Shown here: positions 6,930 to 14,015 of the stretch, one piece after another
Position numbering within the stretch: position 1 is the first letter of the stretch
Layout of the letters: every line of letters starts with the position of its first letter
Assembly (NCBI GenBank): GCA_036386395.1
Contig: DASVVU010000107.1
Span: 1 to 17,033, forward strand
Length of the DNA stretch: 17,033 nt
Direction: 5' to 3'
Source of the DNA: JAJKJG01 sp036386395
Lineage (GTDB): Bacteria; Pseudomonadota; Alphaproteobacteria; Rhizobiales; Beijerinckiaceae
The notes under the pieces: model-generated
What the model was told of the DNA's origin: nothing
The model's database searches: none
What the model saw: the letters and a program-made list of their open reading frames with translations, nothing else
Translations under genes and position numbers: made by a program

Positions 6930-7589
6930 ATGCCCCTGCGCGCCGCCATCATCCCGGTCACGCCCTTCGCGCAGAACTGCTCGCTCCTGTGGGACGACGC
7001 GACGAACCGGGCGGCGGTCGTCGACCCCGGCGGCGACCTGCCCCGCATCCTCGAAGCGATCGAGAAGACCGCCGTCACGCCCGAGAAGATCCTCCTGACC
7101 CACGGCCACATCGACCACGCCGGCGGCGCGGCCGAGCTCAAGGAGCGCCTCGGCGTCCCGATCGAGGGCCCGCACCGGGCCGACAAGTTCCTGCTCGACC
7201 GCCTCGCCGAGACCGGGCGCGGCTACGGCATGGCGGCGCGCCCCGTCGCGCCGGACCGCTGGCTCGAGGAGGGGGACGAGGTCACGGTCGGCGGCCTTTC
7301 CTTCGACGTGCTGCATTGCCCCGGGCACTCGCCCGGCAGCGTCGTGCTCGTGCTCCGGGGCGAGCCCTTCGCCGTCGTCGGCGACGTGCTGTTCCGCGGC
7401 TCGGTCGGGCGCACGGACCTCCCCGGCGCCGACCCCGTGGCGCTGATCCGCTCGATCAAGGAGAAGCTCCTGCCGCTCGGGGACGACGTCGCCTTCCTGT
7501 GCGGCCACGGGCCCATGAGCACCATCGGCGAGGAGCGGGAGATGAACCCGTTCCTGCGCCGGCCCGGTGGCGGGCTATCGGGTTTTTGA
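6930..7589 (+). CDS. MBL-fold metallohydrolase, YcbL / glyoxalase II-like
   Basis: 219-residue soluble hydrolase of the metallo-beta-lactamase fold, most like YcbL-type hydroxyacylglutathione hydrolases, which cleave thioesters such as S-lactoylglutathione. The metal-binding set is complete: T57-H58-G59-H60-I61-D62-H63, H133 in CPGHSPGS, D152 in GDVLF and H193 in CGHGP. It lacks the long C-terminal helical domain of full-size glyoxalase II, as YcbL does. The ATG has no ribosome site and may be read from a near-leaderless transcript. Its last 15 bases overlap the 3' end of the opposite-strand gene. The thioester substrate is inferred from the family; general MBL hydrolase is the safe call. Confidence 0.88.
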   Translation: MPLRAAIIPVTPFAQNCSLLWDDATNRAAVVDPGGDLPRILEAIEKTAVTPEKILLTHGHIDHAGGAAELKERLGVPIEGPHRADKFLLDRLAETGRGYGMAARPVAPDRWLEEGDEVTVGGLSFDVLHCPGHSPGSVVLVLRGEPFAVVGDVLFRGSVGRTDLPGADPVALIRSIKEKLLPLGDDVAFLCGHGPMSTIGEEREMNPFLRRPGGGLSGF

Positions 7590-8627
7590 ACCCTTCTTGG
7601 CCGGCGGCCGAGGGAACAGCTCCTCTGGTATGGGTGGAGCCTCGGCGGTCTCTGCGGCACGGAACAGGTCGCCGCTCGGCGGCGCGCTCGCAAAGATGGG
7701 GAGTGGGTAGCAGGGACACTTGCCTCGCGGCACGTTCAGGACGCCCGACAAAGCAAATCCCGTCGGACCACCGTAGTTGTACACGATGACCCCGAGATGG
7801 TTGGCGCCGGGTCGGAGCGCGTTTGCGATCAGGTTGGGAGGCAACGTCGTCAAGGTGTTGTACGGAATCATCCCTCCGATGAACGTGGGAATCCCAGATT
7901 GCCGAACATAGACCCACGCCAAGTCGTCGACCATCACCTGAATCGGGGTTGTCCACGCAGGCTGGAATCCGAAGCACAGGTCGAAGCGCAACTCGTAGAT
8001 ACGGTAGCCCACCGAGGCGCTCGCGCCGTCGTTCGCGCTTTGGCTGATATAGTGCGATCCTGCCAGGGGGCCCATATTGAGCGTCACAGGCACGGCCAGT
8101 GCCGAAGGCCCCGGGAAGACCGTGCGCCACGCCGCGAGCCCGGTGTTGAACGGCAGGACGAGGTCTTCGCAGACCGGAACGCAGCGGGCCGGAACGCGCT
8201 CCATGTGGAAGCTGTTGGCGGCGCTGGATCCGCTCGATCCTGAATAGACCGCGACCACGTCCAGCTTGACGTCGCTCTCGAGGACGACGTAGCCCTTGAC
8301 GAATTTCAAGTCCGGCAGCGTCCGGATGACCTGGGGGCAATCGATTTCCAACGCCGTGTCCGGGTCCAGGACCACCGGCCTTTGATAGACCGGGACGTCA
8401 ACGGTCTGACCGAGCGGCTTCGCGACCACGACCTTCCATCTGAAGTGGGCTTGGCGGCACTTGTCGGGGTTATGGATGTTGATGGCCGTCCAGTATCGGC
8501 CGGGCGCGACCGGGGCTCCCCCGGTCGCGGCGGCCACCTCGCCGCAAACCAGCTTCACTGCATATTGGAACTCGGTCGCGCAAGCCCCATGCGCCTGGCC
8601 GCAATGACATGTCGATTCGCATGACAT
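7575..8627 (-). CDS. Uncharacterised Cys-rich, beta-rich protein; probably acquired gene
   Basis: 350 residues with no signal peptide or membrane helix. The N-terminus is rich in Cys (C3, C7, C9, C15, C27; CHCGQAHGAC). It continues with FQYAVKLVCG, APGRYWTAINIHNP, LEIDCPQVI and KGYVVLESDVKLDVVAVYSG. I recall this pattern from short conserved hypothetical proteins of soil bacteria (low certainty). The second half (about 180-300) is beta-strand-like and aromatic, then GKCPCYPLP and a Pro/Lys tail. ATG 8627 is chosen because GGAGGA lies eight bases upstream; TTG 8642 would coincide with that site. Base composition differs from neighbours: 35 of 60 G+C at 7921-7980 against 50 of 60 at 7201-7260, with an AT-rich upstream region. 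No function is assigned; a sugar- or surface-binding beta-sandwich is a guess. Confidence 0.8.
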   Translation of the reverse strand: MSCESTCHCGQAHGACATEFQYAVKLVCGEVAAATGGAPVAPGRYWTAINIHNPDKCRQAHFRWKVVVAKPLGQTVDVPVYQRPVVLDPDTALEIDCPQVIRTLPDLKFVKGYVVLESDVKLDVVAVYSGSSGSSAANSFHMERVPARCVPVCEDLVLPFNTGLAAWRTVFPGPSALAVPVTLNMGPLAGSHYISQSANDGASASVGYRIYELRFDLCFGFQPAWTTPIQVMVDDLAWVYVRQSGIPTFIGGMIPYNTLTTLPPNLIANALRPGANHLGVIVYNYGGPTGFALSGVLNVPRGKCPCYPLPIFASAPPSGDLFRAAETAEAPPIPEELFPRPPAKKGSKTR

Positions 8628-8844
8628 TATGAGGTCCTCCAATTTTGTTTTTTAGTCCCCTTGTTGGCCCCTCGATTTGATTTTACACCAAGTAAGCAGT
8701 TTATGCTATAGTAAAACTTTTGCATGACGCAGAGGAACAATAGGCAATATCCGAGCGGCTATCACGCCGACGCTCGACCGCTCGACAAACGGAGCGCGCC
8801 GTTCTTTGATCCCTCCCAACGAAAATTCCTTGAGGGAGGAACCC
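8628..8844. promoter_or_regulatory. AT-rich divergent intergenic region
   Basis: 217 bp, only 23 of 60 G+C at 8641-8700. A candidate plus-strand promoter is TTTACA (8682-8687), 19 bases, TATAGT (8707-8712), for the solute receptor. On the minus strand TAAAAT (8685-8680) could be a -10 for the Cys-rich gene. Both are tentative. Confidence 0.3.
8812..8839 (+). promoter_or_regulatory. Stem that can mask the receptor gene's ribosome site
   Basis: CCTCCC (8812-8817) can pair with GGGAGG (8834-8839), the Shine-Dalgarno of ATG 8845, across a 16-base loop. Pairing would limit translation. It is short and may be chance. Confidence 0.3.
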
Positions 8845-9816
8845 ATGCCGAGGCTCACGCGCCGTTCGCTCATGCTCGCCGGGGCCGCGCTGCCGTTCGC
8901 GGCGCGGGCGCAAGGCTGGCCTTCGGGGATCGTCCGCATCATCGTGCCGTTCCCGCCGGGCGGCTCCGTCGACGCCATCGCCCGGATGGTGCAGCCGGGT
9001 CTGCAGCAGCGGCTCGGCGCGACGGTGATCGTCGAGAACCGGCCCGGCAGCTCGGGCTCGATCGGCGCCGCCGCCGTCGCGAAGGCCGCGCCCGACGGCA
9101 ACACGTGGCTGTTCGTGTTCGACACCCACGCCGTCAACCCGGCGCTCATCCCGAACCTGCCCTACGACAGCCAGAAGGACCTCGACCCGGTCCTCCTCAT
9201 CGGCACGGCCCCGAACGTGCTCGCGACCCATCCGTCGCGGCCCTACAGGACGCTCGCCGACGTGGTCGAGGCCGCGAAGGCCAAGCCCCGCGCCATCACC
9301 TTCGCCTCGGTCGGGGCCGGCAGCCTCGGCCACCTCACCGTGGTGCTCCTGTCGAAGCGCGCCGGCGTCGAGCTCGTGCACGTGCCCTACCGCGGCGGCG
9401 GCCCCGCCATCAACGACGCCATCGCCGGCCACGTCGACCTCATCGTCGCGAGCACGGCGCTCCTCAACCCGCACCTCCAGGCCGGGACCCTGCGCGGCCT
9501 CGTCCAGACCGGCCTCAAGCGCCAGCCGAGTCTTTCCGACCTGCCGACCGCCGATGAGAGCGGTTTTTCGGGCTTCCAGTCGCTGGCCTGGTGGGGCGTC
9601 TACGGCCCGGCCGGCACGCCGAAGAGCATCGCCGAGCGCTTCCAGGCCGAGCTGACCGCGGTGCTCAAGGACGAGCGCGTGGCGAAGCAGCTCACCGAGA
9701 CGCAGCAGATCACCCCCACGCTCGGCGGCCCCGAGGAGCTGCGGAAATTCTTCGACGAGCAGGCCCGCACCTGGGGCGCGGTCGTGCGCGAGAACGGAAT
9801 CAAGAGCGACACGTAA
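8845..9816 (+). CDS. Bug/TctC family periplasmic solute receptor, Tat-exported
   Basis: 323-residue extracytoplasmic binding protein of the tripartite tricarboxylate transporter (Bug) family. Residues 1-22 form a twin-arginine signal (TRRSLMLAG, cleavage likely after ARA at 22). Family landmarks follow: VPFPPGGSVDAIARM near the mature start, VIVENRPG, and VPYRGGGPAINDAIAGHVD in the second lobe. ATG 8845 follows GGGAGGA. No TctA or TctB membrane gene is in the window, so it is an orphan receptor, as is common in this family. The ligand, probably a carboxylate, cannot be read from the sequence. It converges on the methionine synthase gene with 7 bp between stops. Confidence 0.92.
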   Translation: MPRLTRRSLMLAGAALPFAARAQGWPSGIVRIIVPFPPGGSVDAIARMVQPGLQQRLGATVIVENRPGSSGSIGAAAVAKAAPDGNTWLFVFDTHAVNPALIPNLPYDSQKDLDPVLLIGTAPNVLATHPSRPYRTLADVVEAAKAKPRAITFASVGAGSLGHLTVVLLSKRAGVELVHVPYRGGGPAINDAIAGHVDLIVASTALLNPHLQAGTLRGLVQTGLKRQPSLSDLPTADESGFSGFQSLAWWGVYGPAGTPKSIAERFQAELTAVLKDERVAKQLTETQQITPTLGGPEELRKFFDEQARTWGAVVRENGIKSDT

Positions 9817-9823
9817 GCGGGCC

Positions 9824-10849
9824 TCACCCCCGCTTCAGCTCCTCGCGCACGAGGTGCGCGCCCTGGCTCAGCGCCGCGAGCTTGCCGTATGCGATGTCGC
9901 GGTTCATGGGAGCCATGCCGCAGTTGGTGCAGGGATAGAGCTTCTCGGGCGCGACGAACTTCAGCGCCGCCCGGATCGTCTCGGCGACCTCCTCGGGGGT
10001 CTCGACCTTGTTCGAGGCCACGTCGATCGCGCCGACGAGCACGTCCTTGCCCTCCAAGAGCCGGATCAGCTCAAGCGGCACATGCGAGTTGCGGCACTCG
10101 AGCGAGACCTGGTCGATGCTGCTCCGCGCGATCAGCGGGAAGGTCTCCTCGTACTGCCGCCACTCCGAGCCAAGCGTCTCCTTCCAGTCGATGTTGGCCT
10201 TGATGCCGTAGCCGTAGCAGATGTGGACGGCGGTGCGGCACTTGAGGCCGGCCCGCGCCGCCTCCAGCGCCGCGATGCCCCAGTCGGCGACCTCGCGCAT
10301 ATAGACGTTGAAGGCGGGCTCGTCGAACTGCACCACGTCGACGCCGATGCTCTCCAGCTCCCGCGCCTCCTCGTTGAGCGCCGCCGCGAAGGCGAAGGCG
10401 AGGTCGCGCCGGTCGCGGTAGTGCTCGTCCGCGATGGTGTCGACGATGGTCATGGGGCCGGGGAGCGTGAACTTGAGCTTGCGGCTCGCGTGCGCCCGCG
10501 CGGCGCGGGCCTCGGCGGCGTGCACCGGGCCCTTGCGCCGGATCGGCCCCGTGACGGTCGGCACCTCGGCCTTGTAGCGGTCGGCGCGGATGCCGATCAC
10601 CGTGCGCTTGCCGAAATCGATGCCGTCGAGGTTCGCCAGGAACCCGTGCACGAAATGGACGCGGGCCTGCTCGCCGTCGCTGACGATGTCGAGGCCGGCG
10701 TCCTCCTGCAGCTTCACGGCGAGGATCGTTGCGTCGAGCTTCGCCTGCGCAAGGTCCGCGCCTTCGAGCTTCCACGGCGCCCACAGCCGCTCGGGCTCGG
10801 CCAACCAGCTCGGCTTCGGCAGGCTGCCCGCAAGCGTCGTCTGAAGCAT
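9824..10849 (-). CDS. Core-MetE type methionine synthase (cobalamin-independent synthase C-terminal domain only)
   Basis: 341-residue barrel enzyme related to the catalytic half of MetE, transferring a methyl group to homocysteine or a similar thiol. The zinc set is complete: H209 and C211 (VHICYG), E251 (VSLECRNS) and C310 (NCGMAP), matching H641, C643, E665 and C726 of E. coli MetE. The gap between C211 and E251 is longer than in MetE. The N-terminal MetE domain that helps bind folate is absent, so it belongs to the short core-MetE class, whose methyl donor may be a methyl-corrinoid rather than methyl-folate (inference). ATG 10849 follows GGGAGGG. It stands alone on this strand. A role in methyl transfer other than methionine synthesis is possible. 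Confidence 0.87.
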   Translation of the reverse strand: MLQTTLAGSLPKPSWLAEPERLWAPWKLEGADLAQAKLDATILAVKLQEDAGLDIVSDGEQARVHFVHGFLANLDGIDFGKRTVIGIRADRYKAEVPTVTGPIRRKGPVHAAEARAARAHASRKLKFTLPGPMTIVDTIADEHYRDRRDLAFAFAAALNEEARELESIGVDVVQFDEPAFNVYMREVADWGIAALEAARAGLKCRTAVHICYGYGIKANIDWKETLGSEWRQYEETFPLIARSSIDQVSLECRNSHVPLELIRLLEGKDVLVGAIDVASNKVETPEEVAETIRAALKFVAPEKLYPCTNCGMAPMNRDIAYGKLAALSQGAHLVREELKRG

Positions 10850-10905
10850 CGTTCCCTCCCTTGAGGCGGTCAGGAGAGGGCGGGCGGCGGCTTCAAGTCA
10901 AGCGC

Positions 10906-10944
10906 GCCGCTTAAAACCCAGGCGCAGCTTGGCTTTAAGTCGGC
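10906..10944. repeat. Long imperfect hairpin upstream of the methionine synthase and L,D-transpeptidase genes
   Basis: GCCGCTTAAA (10906-10915) pairs with TTTAAG-T-CGGC (10934-10944, one bulge). The inner arms CCAGGC (10918-10923) and GCTTGG (10927-10932) pair around a GCA loop with one G-T pair. About 16 base pairs in 39 bases. It could be a regulator site or an RNA structure. No SAM or cobalamin riboswitch signature was recognised. Confidence 0.45.
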
Positions 10945-11043
10945 TCGACACCTCCGGGGTGTGTTCTCTCTGCACTAGGCCCGTGCCGCCATGGCTTTTA
11001 CCCAGCAGGGATGTCCTTCGAATCGAAGCTTCCTCGGAACGCC

Positions 11044-11688
11044 ATGCTCTCCCGCCGCTTGTTCCTCACGGCCCTCGCCGGGGCGCCGCTCGCCGCCTGC
11101 AACACGACCCAGATAGCGAGCCTGCCGGCCGACCACGACCTCGCAGGCTGGTACGTCGGCCAGATGGACGACCACCCGTTCCCGATCCCGCTCGTCGACC
11201 GCAGCCGGATGAAGCCCGAGCACCGGCGCCAGAGCGTCGCCTACAGCGGCCCCGAGCGCCCCGGCACCATCGTGGTCGACATCGACCAGCGCTTCCTCTA
11301 CCTCGTCCAGGGCAACGGCACGGCGCTGCGCTACGCCGTCGGCGTCGGCCGCCAGGGCTTCTCGTGGAAGGGCGTGGCCTATGTCGGCCGCAAGGGCGTG
11401 TGGCCGAACTGGAGCCCCACCACCACCATGGTGAAGCTCAAGCCCGACCTGCCGCGCCACCGCCAGCCCGGCCTCGACAACCCCCTCGGCGCGAGGGCGC
11501 TCTATCTCTACCAGGGCAACCGCGACATCCTGTTCCGCATCCATGGCACGAACGAGCCCTGGAGCATCGGCGATCAGGTCTCCTCCGGCTGCATCCGCAT
11601 GCTCAACGAGGACGTGGCCGACCTCTACAACCGCGTCGACGTCGGCACGACGGTGCTGGTCAGGCGGAACGGGCGCTATCGGGTGTGA
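11044..11688 (+). CDS. YkuD-type L,D-transpeptidase, Tat-exported lipoprotein
   Basis: 214-residue cell-wall enzyme predicted to make 3-3 peptidoglycan crosslinks or attach outer-membrane proteins to peptidoglycan. The N-terminus has both a twin-arginine motif (SRRLFL, residues 3-8) and a lipobox LAAC ending at C19, so it is probably a Tat-dependent lipoprotein. The YkuD domain covers about 75-210. Its catalytic signature is H167-G168 and S180-S181-G182-C183-I184-R185, with C183 as nucleophile. ATG 11044 is chosen because the signal starts there; ATG 11011 would add eleven residues and has a purine tract too close to it. ErfK/YbiS-like paralogues are numerous in Hyphomicrobiales, so no symbol is given. 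Confidence 0.91.
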   Translation: MLSRRLFLTALAGAPLAACNTTQIASLPADHDLAGWYVGQMDDHPFPIPLVDRSRMKPEHRRQSVAYSGPERPGTIVVDIDQRFLYLVQGNGTALRYAVGVGRQGFSWKGVAYVGRKGVWPNWSPTTTMVKLKPDLPRHRQPGLDNPLGARALYLYQGNRDILFRIHGTNEPWSIGDQVSSGCIRMLNEDVADLYNRVDVGTTVLVRRNGRYRV

Positions 11689-12046
11689 GAGGTCCGGCAG
11701 GCACCGCCGGGAATGTTTCACGTGAAACATTTTCCTAAGCCGGCATCGCCGCCGTTGTGAGGTGCCGTCGAGAGGGCGATCACGACGGCGAATCCAGGCG
11801 GCCTCACGCGGCTTGACGCCGGCCCTTCAGGCGGCGCCTTCACGGCCTGATGCGCGTCACGACGGAAGCCCGCGCCCGCCGCACCCCAGTCCCGTCCTAT
11901 TTTCCGAACGATCCGGTCCTGAACACCGCACGGCGGCACGCCCGTGCCGCAGACTCGGACCCGTGCCCGAGGTAGCTTGCGGAATCGGCCAGGGTCGGGC
12001 AGCGACACGCTCCCACCATCGAAACTGTGCATGCGAAAGGAAGGCC
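11689..12046. other. 358-bp intergenic region with parS
   Basis: The parS site is the only clear element. A weak CCGGC/GCCGG stem near 11695-11711 lies just after the transpeptidase stop. The frame of the next gene is open upstream to 11762, but that stretch lacks family homology and a ribosome site, so it is treated as non-coding. Confidence 0.55.
11714..11729. promoter_or_regulatory. parS: parS centromere site (ParB binding)
   Basis: TGTTTCACGTGAAACA exactly matches the bacterial parS consensus TGTTNCACGTGAAACA. The palindrome extends to 20 bp (11712-11731). A given 16-mer is expected about 4 in a million times in a window this size, so chance is unlikely. ParB would load here for chromosome segregation. 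No parA or parB is in the window. Confidence 0.88.
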
Positions 12047-13030
12047 ATGAGCGCCGCCGTCGCGCCCCCAAAAGAAATGCGCGCCGCGGTGCTCGCCGCC
12101 CCCGGGCTTGCGCGCGTCGACACCGTTGCGCGGCCCGAGCCAGGCCTCGGCCAGGTGCGCATCCGACTCGAAGGCTCCGGCGTATGCGCCTCGAACCTGA
12201 CGCCCTGGGCCGGGCCGGAATGGATGAAGTTTCCGACCGAGCCGGGGGCGCTCGGGCACGAGGGGTGGGGCGTCGTCGACGCCGTGGGGGAGGGGGTCGA
12301 GGGCGTGGCCGTCGGGCAGCGGGTCGCGGCGCTGTCCTATAAGGCTTATGCCGAGTACGACCTTGCGGAAGCCGAGGCCGTGGTGCCGCTGCCGGCGGCG
12401 CTCCACGGGGAGCCGTTCCCGGGGGAGCCCCTCGGCTGTGCCATGAACATCGTCGCCCGCAGCGACATCCGGGCCGGACAGACGGTCGCGGTCGTCGGCA
12501 TCGGGTTTTTGGGAGCGATCCTGACGCGGCTCGCGGCCGATGCCGGGGCGCGGGTGATCGCGGTGTCGCGGCGGCCGTTCTCCCTCGACGTCGCCCGCGC
12601 GTTCGGCGCCGCCGAGACGATCCCGATGGAGGACCACGGCGCCATCGTGGGCCAGGTCAAGGAGCTGACTGGCGGGGCCTTCTGCGAGCGCGTCATCGAG
12701 GCCGTCGGCAAGCAGTGGCCCCTCGACCTCGCCTCCGAGCTCACGGGCGAGCGCGGGCGCCTCGTCGTCGCCGGCTACCACCAGGACGGGCCGCGGCAGG
12801 TCAACATGTGGCTGTGGAACTGGCGCGGCCTCGACGTGATCAATGCGCACGAGCGCGACCCCAAGGTCTACGTCCAAGGAATCCGCGCGGCGGTCGAGGC
12901 CGTGGCCTCGGGCCGCCTCGACCCGCGCCCGCTCTACACCCACCGCTTTCCCCTGGAGCGCCTTGGCGACGCGCTCGACGCGACCCGCGACCGGCCGGAC
13001 GGGTTCCTGAAGGCCTTGGTGACGGCATGA
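12047..13030 (+). CDS. Medium-chain (zinc-type) alcohol dehydrogenase-like oxidoreductase
   Basis: 327-residue NAD(P)-dependent oxidoreductase of the MDR superfamily. Catalytic zinc candidates are C47 (GVCASN) and H71-E72 (GHEGWG). The Rossmann motif is G151-I-G153-FL-G156. The four-Cys structural zinc lobe is absent, giving a compact enzyme unlike classical alcohol dehydrogenases. ATG 12047 follows AAAGGAAGG. Its stop overlaps the next gene's start as ATGA (13027-13030), so the two are translationally coupled. MDR plus Gfo/Idh/MocA pairs usually act in sugar, inositol or amino-sugar oxidation (family knowledge). The substrate here is unknown. Confidence 0.87.
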   Translation: MSAAVAPPKEMRAAVLAAPGLARVDTVARPEPGLGQVRIRLEGSGVCASNLTPWAGPEWMKFPTEPGALGHEGWGVVDAVGEGVEGVAVGQRVAALSYKAYAEYDLAEAEAVVPLPAALHGEPFPGEPLGCAMNIVARSDIRAGQTVAVVGIGFLGAILTRLAADAGARVIAVSRRPFSLDVARAFGAAETIPMEDHGAIVGQVKELTGGAFCERVIEAVGKQWPLDLASELTGERGRLVVAGYHQDGPRQVNMWLWNWRGLDVINAHERDPKVYVQGIRAAVEAVASGRLDPRPLYTHRFPLERLGDALDATRDRPDGFLKALVTA

Positions 13031-14013
13031 CCCGTCCCCGCGTCGGCTTCCTCGGCGTCGGCTGGATCGGCCGGCACCGCATGCAAGCCATGCTTGAGAC
13101 CGGCGCCGTCAAGGCCGCCGGCATTGCCGAGCCCTCGCCCGAGGCGGCGGCGGAAGCCCAAAAGCTCGCGCCCGGGGCGGCGCTCGTCGCGGACCTCGAC
13201 GAGCTTCTGGACTTGCAACTCGACGGGGTCGTGATCGCGACGCCGAGCGCACTGCACGCCGAGCAGTCGATCCGCGCGCTCGCCCGCAGCGCGGCGGTGT
13301 TCTGCCAGAAGCCGCTCGGGCGCACCGCCGCCGAGGCGCGGGCCGTGGTCGAGGCCGCGCGCGCGGCGGACCGGCTCCTCGCCGTCGACCTCTCCTACCG
13401 CTTCACGGAAGGCATGCGGCGCATCCGCGAGATCGTGCGCGAGGGCGGCCTCGGGCGCGTCTTCGCGGCGGACCTGACGTTCCACAATGCCTACGGGCCG
13501 GACAAGCCGTGGTTCTACGACCCTGCGCTTTCCGGCGGCGGCTGCGTCATGGACCTCGGCGTCCACCTCGTGGACTTGGCGCTGTGGGTGCTGGACTTTC
13601 CCGAAGTGGCGGAGGTCTCGGCGAAGCTCTTCGCGGGCGGCGCGCCGCTTCCGCCGCATCCCGATCGGGTCGAGGACTACGCCGTCGCGACGCTTGAGCT
13701 CGCGACAGGCGCTACGGTGCGGCTCGCCTGCTCCTGGCGCCTCCAGGCCGGCCGCGACGCCATCATCGAGGCCGCGTTCTACGGCACGGACGGCGGCGCG
13801 GCGCTTCGCAACGTCGACGGCTCCTTCTACGACTTCACGGCCGAGCGCTACTGCGGCACCGCCCGCGAGACGCTTGCGTTGCCGCCCGACGCCTGGGGCG
13901 GCCGCGCCGCAGCGGATTGGGCGGCGCGCCTCGCCGCCGGCGCGCGGTTCGACGCGGAGGCGGAGCGCCTCGTCGAGGTGGCGCAGGTGCTTGACCGGAT
14001 TTACGGGCGGTAA
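13027..14013 (+). CDS. Gfo/Idh/MocA family oxidoreductase
   Basis: 328-residue NAD(P)-dependent dehydrogenase. The N-terminal Rossmann fold begins at once with G10-V-G12-WI-G15. The family EKP motif appears as Q94-K95-P96, with the catalytic-pocket lysine kept. The substrate domain carries GGGCVMDLGVHLVD (170-183), where D176 and H180 are the usual active-site residues. Start ATG 13027 lies inside the stop of the preceding dehydrogenase gene, so both are made from one mRNA and probably act on the same or successive polyol/sugar substrates (inference). The stop is followed within 2 bp by a structured repeat. Confidence 0.92.
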   Translation: MTRPRVGFLGVGWIGRHRMQAMLETGAVKAAGIAEPSPEAAAEAQKLAPGAALVADLDELLDLQLDGVVIATPSALHAEQSIRALARSAAVFCQKPLGRTAAEARAVVEAARAADRLLAVDLSYRFTEGMRRIREIVREGGLGRVFAADLTFHNAYGPDKPWFYDPALSGGGCVMDLGVHLVDLALWVLDFPEVAEVSAKLFAGGAPLPPHPDRVEDYAVATLELATGATVRLACSWRLQAGRDAIIEAAFYGTDGGAALRNVDGSFYDFTAERYCGTARETLALPPDAWGGRAAADWAARLAAGARFDAEAERLVEVAQVLDRIYGR

Positions 14014-14015
14014 CG

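Noticed and set aside
5182..7098. 638-codon plus-strand frame spanning frc, the repeat and the YqhA-like gene
   Set aside because: Arg-rich out-of-frame reading crossing three unrelated features; no recognisable domain.
9854..10864. 336-codon plus-strand frame opposite the methionine synthase
   Set aside because: Antisense shadow; the minus strand holds the zinc ligands and ribosome site.
10850..11043. SAM or cobalamin riboswitch upstream of the methionine synthase
   Set aside because: The leader is short and no conserved riboswitch core was recognised.
10975..11730. Minus-strand frame beginning MFHVKH at the parS site
   Set aside because: The start merely translates the parS palindrome; the body is an antisense shadow of the L,D-transpeptidase.
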